This document shows positions 1 to 7,426 of a stretch of DNA of 30,479 nt, piece by piece. A program made the translations under genes and the position numbers. The stretch is taken from positions 1 to 30,479 of the forward strand of contig CAZXCT010000006.1 in the NCBI GenBank assembly GCA_964639395.1, written 5' to 3'. Every line of letters begins with the position of its first letter. Position 1 is the stretch's first letter. Below the pieces are notes generated by a model. The model saw nothing but the letters and a program-made list of their open reading frames with translations, had not been told where the DNA came from and did not search any database. The stretch is from ATZT02 sp964639395. GTDB taxonomy: Bacteria > Actinomycetota > Actinomycetes > S36-B12 > UBA5976.

Positions 1-588
1 AGAATTACTTCCAGATAAGACTTCATAAGCTAAACCATCAAGGTCGACCCAAAGTGCCCCTTTTTTGAATGGATTTTTGGTATGTGCAGTAATTTGATCT
101 AGACCAATGCATTCGACCTGCACTTTTGTAAAATCTGAATTTTCCGATCTACGTAACATGGAACTATTGGGTAATTCTAGGGAATCCTGATGTTTAGGAA
201 TTTTTAAATCGAGAGTGTCTTCCTTGCCACTGATTCCAAGGTTAATGTATTTAACAGAAGAATCCACAAAATTATTCTTAAATTTATCGTATGTGTAGGG
301 ATTAGCTTCAAAAGCAACTATGTTATGAATACCTAGATTTTCTACTTTTAATGACATAGAACCATCAAATGCACCTAACTCTATAAATGCATCACAACTT
401 GTTTTTTCAATTAATTTTAAAAAGCTTTCAGTTAGTATTTTATTTGTTGATTTTCTCCACGCTACCTCCTCTTCTTGAACGGAATCTGAAAGAGTTGCTG
501 AATGTGTGGACACAAAAGTAGGGGTTAACCAGGCAGATAAATTTTCAAAACTTAAGTAGTAATTGAGTGCTAAATCTTTGTTATCCAT
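1..588 (-). CDS. FkbM-family SAM-dependent methyltransferase (partial, 3' end beyond window)
   Basis: The minus-strand frame is open from an ATG at 588 to the left window edge, giving 196 residues with no stop, so the C-terminus is missing. The SAM-binding motif I reads FIELGAFDG (residues 69-76), followed by the acidic strand VAFEANPYTY (91-100). The FkbM hallmark VDLDGLAYEVLSG (181-193) lies near the broken end. These are the landmarks of the FkbM family, whose members O-methylate sugars or other small molecules, often in polysaccharide or antibiotic clusters. The substrate cannot be read from sequence. The gene lies downstream of, and on the same strand as, the tRNA cluster, with only an A+T-rich 141-bp gap at 589-729. 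With neuA/neuB on the other side of the tRNAs, a surface-glycan role is a reasonable inference. Confidence 0.85.
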   Translation of the reverse strand, partial: MDNKDLALNYYLSFENLSAWLTPTFVSTHSATLSDSVQEEEVAWRKSTNKILTESFLKLIEKTSCDAFIELGAFDGSMSLKVENLGIHNIVAFEANPYTYDKFKNNFVDSSVKYINLGISGKEDTLDLKIPKHQDSLELPNSSMLRRSENSDFTKVQVECIGLDQITAHTKNPFKKGALWVDLDGLAYEVLSGSNS

Positions 589-729
589 TTACTCTAAAAC
601 CTACCTTCGTTAGTAGCCAATTGAATAGTAGTGCGAGACAAATACCTAACATATTAAATATGAATGATGAATGAATAAAACTAACATTTTGGTAGTTTAG
701 TCCGCAAATTAAATGTAAAATACTGAAAG
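589..729. other. A+T-rich intergenic gap between FkbM gene and tRNA-Arg
   Basis: I see no convincing gene, terminator or promoter consensus here. On the minus strand a short hydrophobic reading frame ends at 581, overlapping the start of the methyltransferase. Its upstream half lies inside the tRNA-Arg gene, so I do not call it. It could be the remnant tail of a membrane protein. Confidence 0.4.
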
Positions 730-802
730 CGCGCCCGAAGGGATTCGAACCCCTAACCTTTTGATCCGTAGTCAAATGCTCTATCCGTTGAGCTACGGGC
801 GC
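730..802 (-). tRNA. tRNA-Arg (anticodon ACG)
   Basis: Read on the minus strand, the acceptor stem GCGCCCG (802-796) pairs with CGGGCGC (737-731), with discriminator G at 730. The anticodon stem TTTGA/TCAAA encloses the loop CTACGGA, giving anticodon ACG, which is normally deaminated to ICG and reads CGU, CGC and CGA. The T arm is GGGGTTCGAATCCC. The 3' CCA is not encoded. It is the last gene of a three-tRNA minus-strand cluster, 18 nt after tRNA-Ser(GCT). Confidence 0.95.
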
Positions 803-820
803 TCGGTTTCGTACATTACC

Positions 821-913
821 TGGCGGAGGCGGAGGGATTTGAACCCTCGTGGAGGTTTTATCCCCCTCCCGCTTAGCAGGCGGGTGCCATGGACCGGACT
901 AGGCGACGCCTCC
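821..913 (-). tRNA. tRNA-Ser (anticodon GCT)
   Basis: On the minus strand, acceptor GGAGGCG (913-907) pairs with CGCCTCC (831-825), with discriminator G at 824. The 3' CCA is encoded at 823-821. The anticodon stem CCCGC/GCGGG encloses the loop CTGCTAA, giving GCT, which reads AGC and AGU. The long variable arm is typical of class II serine tRNAs. It is the only one of the three tRNAs here with a genome-encoded CCA, and it lies only 5 nt from its upstream neighbour. Confidence 0.95.
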
Positions 914-918
914 AGGCG

Positions 919-1005
919 CGGAGGGCGTGGGATTTGAACCCACGAGAAGCGTGAACTCCTACCGGTTTTCAAGACCGGCGCCATCGGCCACTAGGCGAGC
1001 CCTCC
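919..1005 (-). tRNA. tRNA-Ser (anticodon TGA)
   Basis: On the minus strand, acceptor GGAGGGC (1005-999) pairs with GCCCTCC (926-920), with discriminator G at 919. The anticodon stem CCGGT/ACCGG encloses the loop CTTGAAA, giving TGA. A long class II variable arm is present, and the T arm is GTGGGTTCAAATCCCAC. No CCA is encoded. It is the first gene of the minus-strand tRNA cluster. The plus-strand nonulosonic acid genes start 64 bp away and diverge from it. Confidence 0.95.
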
Positions 1006-1069
1006 ACCGGACATTCTTTCATTGATGTAATAAGTCAGTTCAAGGCGGTGCGTGCGAGACTAGGGTCAA

Positions 1070-2218
1070 ATGCAAATAGTGATAATTCCTGCTCGCGGGG
1101 GCAGTAAAGGGATAAAGCGCAAAAATTTGGCTTTGGTTGGCGGCATATCGCTTTTAGAAAGAGCTGTTCGTAGCGCTGGTAGTGCGAAGGTTGATTTAGT
1201 AATTGTTTCAACAGACGATCAAGAGATTTTAAAAGTTGCAAAAGGCTTGGGTTGTCAGGTGCATGAAAGAAGTAGTGCAAATTCAGGCGATAAATCATCG
1301 AGTGAGAGTGTGATTTTAGAAGTTATTAAAGACTTAGGCACTCAATGGCCAGATGATTCACAAATTGCTTTAGTGCAAGCTACCTCACCATTTATTTCAC
1401 CGAAGACTATAAAAGATTGTTTAGCGATTGCCGCAAAAAATAAAGTTGGATTCTCTGCCGCAAGCACGCATAGATTTTTATGGCAAAAAGAAAAAATATG
1501 GATGCCAGTTGCGCACCCATTTGACCATCGTCCAAGACGGCAAGAGTTACCTGAAAAAGTAGTTGAGTCTGGTGCGGTGTATGCGTTTAACAAAAAAAAT
1601 TTTTTACAAAAAGGTTATCGTTTTTGTGCTGAAGCCGTGCCGGTGTTAGTTGAGCCATATACCGATATAGAGATCGATGATGAGAATGATTTAGAGCTAG
1701 CAAACTTATTAAGTGAAAGATTTGAGATTGAGAAGAATTTTAAGATTACAAAAACTAATAAACCAAAAGTTATTTTTACAGATTTTGATGGATGCTTAAC
1801 AAACGATACTGTTACTTTGGATTCAAATAACGTAGAAAATGTTGTAGTTAATCGCAAAGATGGTTTAGCGGTTGCTCGGTTAAAAAAACTTGGGATCAAT
1901 GTCATTATCACAAGCAAAGAGCGCAACAAAGTTGTGTCACTTCGCGGTGAAAAGTTGGGGATAGCCGTTATGCAGGGGCTAGATGACAAAGTGGCTGCAA
2001 TTAGTAAGTATCTCAATGAGCAAAAATTAAATTGGCAAGAAGTTTGGTATATCGGTAATGACATAAACGATGTGGCAGCAATGGCAAAAGCAAGATTAAG
2101 TTTTTGCCCCTCCGATGCGGCTTACGAGGCGAGAAGCGTTGCCTCGGTAGTGTTAAGTAGAAGAGGTGGCGAGGGCTTATTAGCCGAAATCGCTTCTTAT
2201 TTAGAGAGGCAAAAATAA
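1070..2218 (+). CDS. neuA: CMP-nonulosonate (CMP-sialate type) synthetase fused to a HAD/KdsC-like phosphatase
   Basis: The protein has 382 residues and two domains. Residues 1-220 are an acylneuraminate cytidylyltransferase, with the CTP-binding motif PARGGSKGI (7-15), STDD (47-50), VQATSPF (102-108) and the acidic TDIEIDDENDL stretch (198-208). Such enzymes use CTP and a nonulosonic acid to make the CMP-sugar donor. Residues 233-382 are a HAD phosphatase like KdsC: nucleophile motif DFDG (238-241), TS (281-282), a conserved Lys (307) and GNDINDV (329-335). It would probably dephosphorylate a 9-phosphate sugar intermediate. Fusions of this kind resemble animal CMAS. It is followed after 1 nt by neuB. 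The ATG at 1070 directly precedes the first strand (MQIVIIPARGG); no strong ribosome site is visible. Whether the sugar is Neu5Ac, legionaminic or another nonulosonate is not resolved. Confidence 0.9.
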   Translation: MQIVIIPARGGSKGIKRKNLALVGGISLLERAVRSAGSAKVDLVIVSTDDQEILKVAKGLGCQVHERSSANSGDKSSSESVILEVIKDLGTQWPDDSQIALVQATSPFISPKTIKDCLAIAAKNKVGFSAASTHRFLWQKEKIWMPVAHPFDHRPRRQELPEKVVESGAVYAFNKKNFLQKGYRFCAEAVPVLVEPYTDIEIDDENDLELANLLSERFEIEKNFKITKTNKPKVIFTDFDGCLTNDTVTLDSNNVENVVVNRKDGLAVARLKKLGINVIITSKERNKVVSLRGEKLGIAVMQGLDDKVAAISKYLNEQKLNWQEVWYIGNDINDVAAMAKARLSFCPSDAAYEARSVASVVLSRRGGEGLLAEIASYLERQK

Positions 2219-2219
2219 A

Positions 2220-3092
2220 ATGGCGATTAAACCCGTAAAAATAGGTGACCGCTTAGTCGGCCCGGGTCAGCCGGTTTACGTCATTGCTGAAATTGGTATT
2301 AACCACAACGGCGACATGAATATTGCCAAAGAACTTATAAGTATGAGCGCTAAAGCAGGCGTTGATGCCGTCAAGTTTCAAAAAAGAACACCTGAGTTAT
2401 GCGTGCCAGTTGAACAAAGAGACGTAATGCGCGAGACCCCTTGGGGCACCATGACTTATATGGATTATCGATACAAAGTTGAATTCGAAGAAGAACAATA
2501 TAAAGAGTTAGCAGATCACGCAGCCAGTTTTAACGTTCATTTATTTGCCTCACCTTGGGATGTGGTGAGTGTTGAGTTTTTAGCAAAGATGAAACACCCA
2601 GTAATAAAGATTGCTTCGGCTTCAATCACAGATACCGAACTACTTAAAAAAGTTGCGGATAGTGGTTTACCGGTAATCATGTCAACTGGAATGTCAACCA
2701 TTGAGCAGATAGAAGCAGCGGTGGCACTATTGCCCAAAGATAAGTTATTAATCGCTCACGCAACTAGCGCTTATCCTTGTGAGCCTGATGAATTGAATTT
2801 AAAAATGATTCCAGTTTTAGCTGATAAATATCAAGTGCCAATTGGTTACAGCGGTCATGAAACCGGATTGCAGTCAACTGTGGCAGCGGTGGCATTGGGT
2901 GCAACTTTTATTGAAAGACATGTGACGCTAGATAGAGCGATGTGGGGTAGTGATCAAGCTGCGTCAGTGGAGCCAGCGGGCTTACAAAGATTGGTTAGAG
3001 ATATCAGAGTTGTTGAGCGAGCTTTGGGTGATGGTGTCAAAAAGGTTTATGACAGCGAATTAAAACCAATGCAGCGATTAAGGCTTAAGTAA
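2220..3092 (+). CDS. neuB: NeuB-type N-acetylneuraminate (nonulosonate) synthase, without SAF domain
   Basis: The protein has 290 residues and forms a single TIM-barrel synthase domain. It would condense phosphoenolpyruvate with an N-acylhexosamine such as ManNAc or its 6-phosphate. Landmarks are AEIGINHNGD (23-32), VKFQKR (51-56), the FASPWD turn (109-114), YSGHE (210-214), and RHVTLDRAMWGSDQAASVEP (233-252) with metal-site His234 and Asp245. Characterised NeuB enzymes run to about 340-350 residues and end in an antifreeze-like SAF domain that caps the active site of the partner subunit. This protein stops at residue 290, just after the barrel, with a normal stop codon. The gene abuts neuA with a 1-nt gap and probably shares its transcript. 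No NeuC epimerase is in the window, so the hexosamine source is elsewhere or different. Confidence 0.88.
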   Translation: MAIKPVKIGDRLVGPGQPVYVIAEIGINHNGDMNIAKELISMSAKAGVDAVKFQKRTPELCVPVEQRDVMRETPWGTMTYMDYRYKVEFEEEQYKELADHAASFNVHLFASPWDVVSVEFLAKMKHPVIKIASASITDTELLKKVADSGLPVIMSTGMSTIEQIEAAVALLPKDKLLIAHATSAYPCEPDELNLKMIPVLADKYQVPIGYSGHETGLQSTVAAVALGATFIERHVTLDRAMWGSDQAASVEPAGLQRLVRDIRVVERALGDGVKKVYDSELKPMQRLRLK

Positions 3093-3098
3093 GAATTA

Positions 3099-3614
3099 AT
3101 GGAACTTCTTTTACCGGTCGATCAAATAGCTTCAATTGCTTTGGCAATTGGCGGGGTAGCACTAATTCTGAGTTTAGGATTATTAATTTGGATAATCCGA
3201 TTAAAAAAGAAACTATTAGTTTTACAACAAAGTGGTAATAAAGAGTCATTTTTAGAAGCAGTTAATAAGTATGTAGAAAAAGTAAAAGAGATAAAAGCTG
3301 AACAAGCAAAAATCAACAAGGCGTTCGTCAAAGACGATCAAGCGTTGCAGGCACAAATTGACGAGATAAAAGATGCGCTAACAATTGTTACTTCACGTGT
3401 TGCCACCGTGCGATTTGATGCATTTAACAATATGGGCGGGCAGATGTCTTTTTCAACCGCACTTTTAAACGATAAAGGTGATGGAGTAGTTATAACTGCA
3501 ATTAATGGCCGAAGTGAAACTCGCACTTACATTAGAAGCATAAGTAATCAAAAATGTGATGTTGAAATTTCAAACGAAGAGCAAGCCGCAATTAAAGAGG
3601 CAATGGTTAACTAG
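3099..3614 (+). CDS. DUF4446 family membrane-anchored protein
   Basis: The protein has 171 residues. An N-terminal membrane segment (about 11-33) is followed by basic residues and a predicted coiled coil (about 45-95). The conserved C-terminal block (about 101-155) contains VRFDAFNNMGGQMSFSTALL, GDGVVITAINGRSETRTY and similar text. That block matches the DUF4446 family, common in Actinobacteria and Firmicutes and of unknown function. The orientation suggests a short helix anchor with a cytoplasmic or wall-facing domain. It starts 6 nt after neuB, so it may be carried on the same transcript, but this gene belongs to the core genome elsewhere. Its end converges with the metallophosphoesterase, whose stop overlaps it by 8 bp. 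Confidence 0.8.
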   Translation: MELLLPVDQIASIALAIGGVALILSLGLLIWIIRLKKKLLVLQQSGNKESFLEAVNKYVEKVKEIKAEQAKINKAFVKDDQALQAQIDEIKDALTIVTSRVATVRFDAFNNMGGQMSFSTALLNDKGDGVVITAINGRSETRTYIRSISNQKCDVEISNEEQAAIKEAMVN

Positions 3615-4240
3615 TTAGTGTGATTAAGCTGGCTTCAGGTTGGCAAAAAAATCTAACACGGGTAAATGGTGATGTGCCTAAGCCGGCTGAAACATGTAAC
3701 CAAGTTTTATCTTTGTAGCGATTTAACCCTTTAGCTAGTTCTCTTGGTAAATCACAATTTGTAATAATCGCACCATAAAACGGCAAACCTATTTGCCCAC
3801 CATGGGTATGCCCTGCCAAAATTAAATCAGCATTTAAATCAGCGTAAGTATCTAAAACTCTTAAGTATGGCGCGTGAGTCAAACCCAAAAGTAAATCAGC
3901 GGTGGCGGATTTTTGGTGNNNNNNNNNNNNNNNNNNNNNNNNNNNNNNNNNNNNNNNNNNNNNNNNNNNNNNNNNNNNNNNNNNNNNNNNNNNNNNNNNN
4001 NNNNNNNNNNNNNNNNNNATCGGGTTCGACGGGTAATTGATTTAACCAATTTGGTAATTTTTTTTGCCAAGGCGACAGATGTAAATCAGAAAGATGAAGA
4101 ATATTTATATTGCGATGACTAGAAGGAAGTAGTTTTATTTCATATTTTTTTAACTTGTAATTGCGAACTTCATAACCCCAGCTATAGGCCAAAGCGGCAG
4201 CACCAAGGGTGAAGGCGGTTTTTGCAATAGGCAGAATCAC
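3607..4240 (-). CDS. Metallophosphoesterase (Rv3683-like), interrupted by the scaffold gap
   Basis: The gene is split by a 100-N gap. The N-terminal part has 74 residues from a GTG at 4240. It holds a membrane helix (about 7-24) and the first metal motif HLSDLHL (49-55). The C-terminal part has 103 residues and carries the last metal motif LAGHTHGGQIG and the family ending SPFTRVRFFCQPEASLITL. The two parts are in different frames across exactly 100 N, as expected if the N number is arbitrary. The middle motifs (GD and GNHE types) are missing. Family members are about 300 residues, so roughly 120 residues are probably lost, which makes an assembly gap more likely than a pseudogene. In mycobacteria a gene of this family lies beside the PBP gene ponA2, as here. 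Substrate unknown; membrane-associated calcineurin-like phosphoesterase. Confidence 0.85.
3919..4018. other. Assembly gap of 100 N
   Basis: A run of exactly 100 undetermined bases lies inside the metallophosphoesterase gene. The reading frames on its two sides disagree by a non-multiple of three. This indicates a placeholder of conventional length, not a measured distance. Confidence 0.98.
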
Positions 4241-4300
4241 TTGTTTATCGTTTCACGGGGCCAACCCCTTGCAATCGGCTGGCCTGCGAAACGAGAGAAT

Positions 4301-4765
4301 ATGACTATGACACTAAAAGCTCAACTACAAGCAGATTTAGCCGTAGCCATTAAGGCAAAAGATTCAACAGTGAGCGGCACCCTGCGCTTAGCGCTATCCG
4401 CTATCACTAATGAAGAAGTATCCGGAAAGACCGCACGAGAATTAACAGACGCAGAAGTAGTAAATATCTTGATCAAAGAATCTAAGAAACGCAAAGAAGC
4501 AGCCGAAGCTTTTACCTCCGCTAACCGTCAAGAGCTTGCAACTAAAGAACTCGAAGAATTGGTGGTTTTAGAAAAGTATTTACCTGCCGCTTTAACTGAA
4601 GCAGAAGTTGATGAAATTATTCAATCTGCGATAAAAGAAGCTGCAGTATCAGGTGCTGCTGGCATGAAAGCAATGGGCGTAGTTATGAAAATTGTTCAGC
4701 CTAAAACTGCCGGAAGATTTGATGGGTCGCTAATTGCTGAAAAAGTTAAAGCTGCACTTAGTTAG
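4301..4765 (+). CDS. GatB/YqeY domain-containing protein
   Basis: The protein has 154 residues if started at the ATG at 4301, which follows an AGAGAG-type purine stretch; this gives the usual YqeY length of about 150. The frame is open further upstream to 4241, but those extra residues do not look like the family. YqeY proteins share the helical C-terminal domain of the GatB amidotransferase subunit; their own role is unclear, and tRNA-dependent amidation or tRNA binding has been suggested. The helix-rich sequence shows the typical TLRLALSAI near the start, VEKYLP-like LEKYLPAALTEAEVDEII in the middle, and MGVVMKIVQPKTAGRFDGSL at the end. It diverges from the metallophosphoesterase with about 60 bp between starts. 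Rv3688c is the mycobacterial counterpart in the same neighbourhood, recalled from memory. Confidence 0.9.
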   Translation: MTMTLKAQLQADLAVAIKAKDSTVSGTLRLALSAITNEEVSGKTARELTDAEVVNILIKESKKRKEAAEAFTSANRQELATKELEELVVLEKYLPAALTEAEVDEIIQSAIKEAAVSGAAGMKAMGVVMKIVQPKTAGRFDGSLIAEKVKAALS

Positions 4766-4778
4766 AAATTAAATTAAA

Positions 4779-6971
4779 TTAATCTAAAACTTCAGTTTGT
4801 GGCTCTGGCTCGATTGCTGGTTCAATCGGAAGACCGGTTTCAGGGTCAATTTCAATAACTGGTTTATTAATAACTGGTCCAATTCCTGGATCCTTTGCAC
4901 CAAACTTCGGGCTTAAGTTAAATGATTTTTCAGGAACCCCTTCGAGTGCACCGAGCATTGCTTCTCGCCAAATTGGACCAGGGATTGAAGAGCCAAAAAC
5001 TTGCTCATAAACTTTGCCATTAATTTCAATATTTTTCATCGGATACTTGTAACCCCCGCGTGGATCACCTACCCAAACTGCAGCAGCTAAATCAGGAGTC
5101 ATACCAACAAACCAAACTGCCGCTGAGTCATTTGTTGTTCCGGTTTTACCGCCGGCAGGTCTACCTAAACTCATTCTTCCGCCAGTGCGACCAGCGATGG
5201 GTCCATCAATTACGTTTATTAATAATTCAGCTACGTTGTCTGACACATCAGGCGAGAGCACTGTGGTGCAAGGGCTTTGGTTGGTTGAAATTAACTCACC
5301 CGTACGCGATTCGATTTTTGTATAAACAATTGGTGGGCAGTGAGTGCCACTATTTGCAAAAGCTCCAACTGCAGATGCCATCATTAGTGTTGTCACTGGT
5401 GCTGTGCCAAGTGTGAATGAAGGAACTCTTTCTAGTGGTTGGCCGTTGCCACCTCTTACGCCTAATGCTTCTGCAACTTCAACTGGTCGACATAAACCAG
5501 TCAATTCAGATAATCCAACAAAGTAAGTATTAACAGAAAAAGCAGTTGCACGATTCATATCAAAATAACCATCGCGCGTGGAGTTTCTAACGGTGTAAGG
5601 CTCATAGGCCGGCGCACCTACTTCGCATGCCACAAAGTTTTCAAAAGTTTTTGGGCTAGTCGCGTCTAATTTGGTACCCGGGCCAAATCCCATTTCTAAA
5701 GCAGCGGCTGCGGTAAATATTTTGAAGGTTGATCCAGCTTGCATTCCTGCGGTTCCGCCGTAAGCCGCCTCTACGTTGTAGTTATAAGTAGTGTTACCAA
5801 TTCCGTCAGTGCCCCAGCGGCGATTTTGTGCCATCGCTTTTATGTGACCTGTTGCTGGCTCGACCATGCTTATCGCAGCAGCTTTGTTACTTGGGTCTTC
5901 AATTGGGATATATTTTTCAACCGCAGTTTGTGCGGCTGCTTGCGCTTTTAAATCTAAGGTGGTGTAAATCGTCACACCAGATTCTCTTAAAAATTTATCG
6001 CGCTCTTCTAAATTAGTTCCGAAAGCAAAATCATTTCTGATTCTTTGAATTACATAGTCGCAAAAAAATGGAGCTACTGAGGCGGTACAACCATTATTTA
6101 TCGCAGTAGGTCTTAAATAAGCGGATACGGGGATATCAATAATTTGGTCATACTGATCTTGCGTGATAAATCCTTCAGCCCTCATGCGGCCTAAGACATG
6201 GTCTCGTCTTTGTTTAGAGAGCCCAGGGTTTCTTATTGGGTCCCATTTAACGGGTGATTGCACGACGCCGGCCAAAGTGGCGGATTCTAAAATATTTAAA
6301 TCTTTTGCAGATTTTGAAAAGTAACGGCGAGCAGCCGCTTCAACACCGTGCGCACCGGCGCCGTAGTAAGAGATGTTTAGATATCCTTCAAAAATTTCTT
6401 CTTTAGAATTTGTTTTTTCCATTGCTAGTGCATAGCGCATTTCTCGTAATTTTCTAGCGTAGGTGGCTTCGCGTGCGGCCGCTACCTCTTCAGGTGTACT
6501 TGCTGATAAAACTAAAATATTTTTTACATATTGCTGAGTTAAGCTTGAGCCACCACCTTCGATCGATCCTGCGATGGCATTGTTTAAAAATGCGCGCGAG
6601 GTGCCGATGATGTCAATGCCACGGTGTTCATAAAATCTAGTGTCTTCTACCGCCAACACCGCTAACTTCATCCATTCAGAAACATCATTTAGTCCAACTT
6701 CAATTCGGTTTTGTTCATAGAGATCAGCAATCCAAGTTCCGTCAGCTGCCAAAATTCGACTGCTTTCAGGCAAAGGGGGCTCTTGTAAATTAATTGGAAG
6801 AGTATCAACTGCCATTGCAGCTTGCTCAACTGTTCGATTAGCCAAGGCAATAGCCGGAAGCGTCGCTGCGGTTAATAAGAGTCCTGCCAAAAGGCTGACT
6901 GCCAGCACCGGCACCAATATCACTAATGGGTTTGCTGGGATTTTTCTAAATAACCTGCGCTTTTTATTCAT
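4779..6971 (-). CDS. ponA2: Class A bifunctional penicillin-binding protein (PonA2-like)
   Basis: The protein has 730 residues: a short basic cytoplasmic N-terminus, one membrane helix (about 15-44), a GT51 transglycosylase domain, and a transpeptidase domain. The GT51 motifs are EDTRFYEHRG with catalytic Glu109 and GGGSSLTQQ (139-147). The transpeptidase motifs are STFK with nucleophile Ser414 and Lys417, SVN (479-481), and KTGTTND starting at 609. It polymerises lipid II glycan and cross-links the peptides in peptidoglycan at the outer face of the membrane. The C-terminal tail (about 690-730) is rich in Pro, Glu and Ile and probably disordered. No PASTA domain is visible. It is divergent from whiB4, as ponA2 is from whiB4 in mycobacteria, which supports the gene name. 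An inverted repeat lies in the shared upstream region. Confidence 0.92.
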   Translation of the reverse strand: MNKKRRLFRKIPANPLVILVPVLAVSLLAGLLLTAATLPAIALANRTVEQAAMAVDTLPINLQEPPLPESSRILAADGTWIADLYEQNRIEVGLNDVSEWMKLAVLAVEDTRFYEHRGIDIIGTSRAFLNNAIAGSIEGGGSSLTQQYVKNILVLSASTPEEVAAAREATYARKLREMRYALAMEKTNSKEEIFEGYLNISYYGAGAHGVEAAARRYFSKSAKDLNILESATLAGVVQSPVKWDPIRNPGLSKQRRDHVLGRMRAEGFITQDQYDQIIDIPVSAYLRPTAINNGCTASVAPFFCDYVIQRIRNDFAFGTNLEERDKFLRESGVTIYTTLDLKAQAAAQTAVEKYIPIEDPSNKAAAISMVEPATGHIKAMAQNRRWGTDGIGNTTYNYNVEAAYGGTAGMQAGSTFKIFTAAAALEMGFGPGTKLDATSPKTFENFVACEVGAPAYEPYTVRNSTRDGYFDMNRATAFSVNTYFVGLSELTGLCRPVEVAEALGVRGGNGQPLERVPSFTLGTAPVTTLMMASAVGAFANSGTHCPPIVYTKIESRTGELISTNQSPCTTVLSPDVSDNVAELLINVIDGPIAGRTGGRMSLGRPAGGKTGTTNDSAAVWFVGMTPDLAAAVWVGDPRGGYKYPMKNIEINGKVYEQVFGSSIPGPIWREAMLGALEGVPEKSFNLSPKFGAKDPGIGPVINKPVIEIDPETGLPIEPAIEPEPQTEVLD

Positions 6972-7016
6972 CTACCTCAAGAATAAAGAAAACGCCTATA
7001 AATTGCTCATTGGGCA

Positions 7017-7046
7017 GGTGGGATTTGAAAAAAACTTCCTCCCACC
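7017..7046. repeat. Inverted repeat in the PBP/whiB divergent intergenic region
   Basis: GGTGGGA at 7017-7023 is the exact reverse complement of TCCCACC at 7040-7046, with a 16-nt A-rich spacer. It lies between two divergent starts, so it is not a terminator. It could be an operator or an RNA hairpin in the PBP leader (minus strand) or the whiB leader (plus strand). Confidence 0.5.
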
Positions 7047-7108
7047 CCTAGATTTAAGCGCTAGTGGGCAGTATTTTCACTTTCTAAGTTTAAGAAGAGA
7101 GGTTTTAA

Positions 7109-7417
7109 ATGCTCGGTAAAGCTTGGGCTGAAACCGCCGCCTGTCGTCAGTTGAAAAATCCTGATGAAATGTTTGTTCAAGGCGCAGCACAACATCGAGT
7201 AAAAAATCTCTGCAACCAGTGCAAAGTAAGAAATGAATGCTTAGCAGAAGCACTAGATAATCAAACTGAATTTGGGGTATGGGGTGGAATGACCGAGCGT
7301 GAGAGAAGAATTTTATTGCGCCGACGTCCAGACATTTCTTCTTGGAAGGCATTACTAAAACTTTCACGTATTAAATTTGATGAGATAACAAATGCTCGTC
7401 GTAGCAGAGTAAGATAG
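7109..7417 (+). CDS. whiB4: WhiB-family iron-sulfur regulator (WhiB4-like)
   Basis: The protein has 102 residues. The four cluster-binding cysteines of the Wbl family are present: Cys12, then C-x2-C-x5-C as LCNQCKVRNEC (Cys35, Cys38, Cys44). The turn FGVWGGMTERERR follows (55-67), then a basic C-terminal region that would contact DNA or the sigma factor. Wbl proteins carry an oxygen- and NO-sensitive [4Fe-4S] cluster and regulate transcription, many by binding the principal sigma factor. AAGAGAGG (7095-7102) is a good ribosome site six bases before the ATG. Position next to a class A PBP and upstream of DUF4177 and RidA genes matches mycobacterial whiB4 (Rv3681c), a redox regulator; the assignment to WhiB4 rests on that synteny. 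The two arsA-like ATPase genes found there in mycobacteria are absent. Confidence 0.92.
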   Translation: MLGKAWAETAACRQLKNPDEMFVQGAAQHRVKNLCNQCKVRNECLAEALDNQTEFGVWGGMTERERRILLRRRPDISSWKALLKLSRIKFDEITNARRSRVR

Positions 7418-7426
7418 TATTTAATT

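Noticed and set aside
581..775. 64-codon minus-strand frame with a hydrophobic C-terminal half
   Set aside because: Its first part is the tRNA-Arg gene read as protein and it overlaps the methyltransferase start. No ribosome site and no recognisable family; at most a remnant.
793..984. 63-codon minus-strand frame across the serine tRNAs
   Set aside because: It lies entirely over tRNA-Ser genes and intervening spacers, so it is not a protein gene.
4241..4300. Upstream extension of the YqeY frame
   Set aside because: The extra 20 residues do not resemble the family. The ATG at 4301 has a purine-rich site and gives the normal length.
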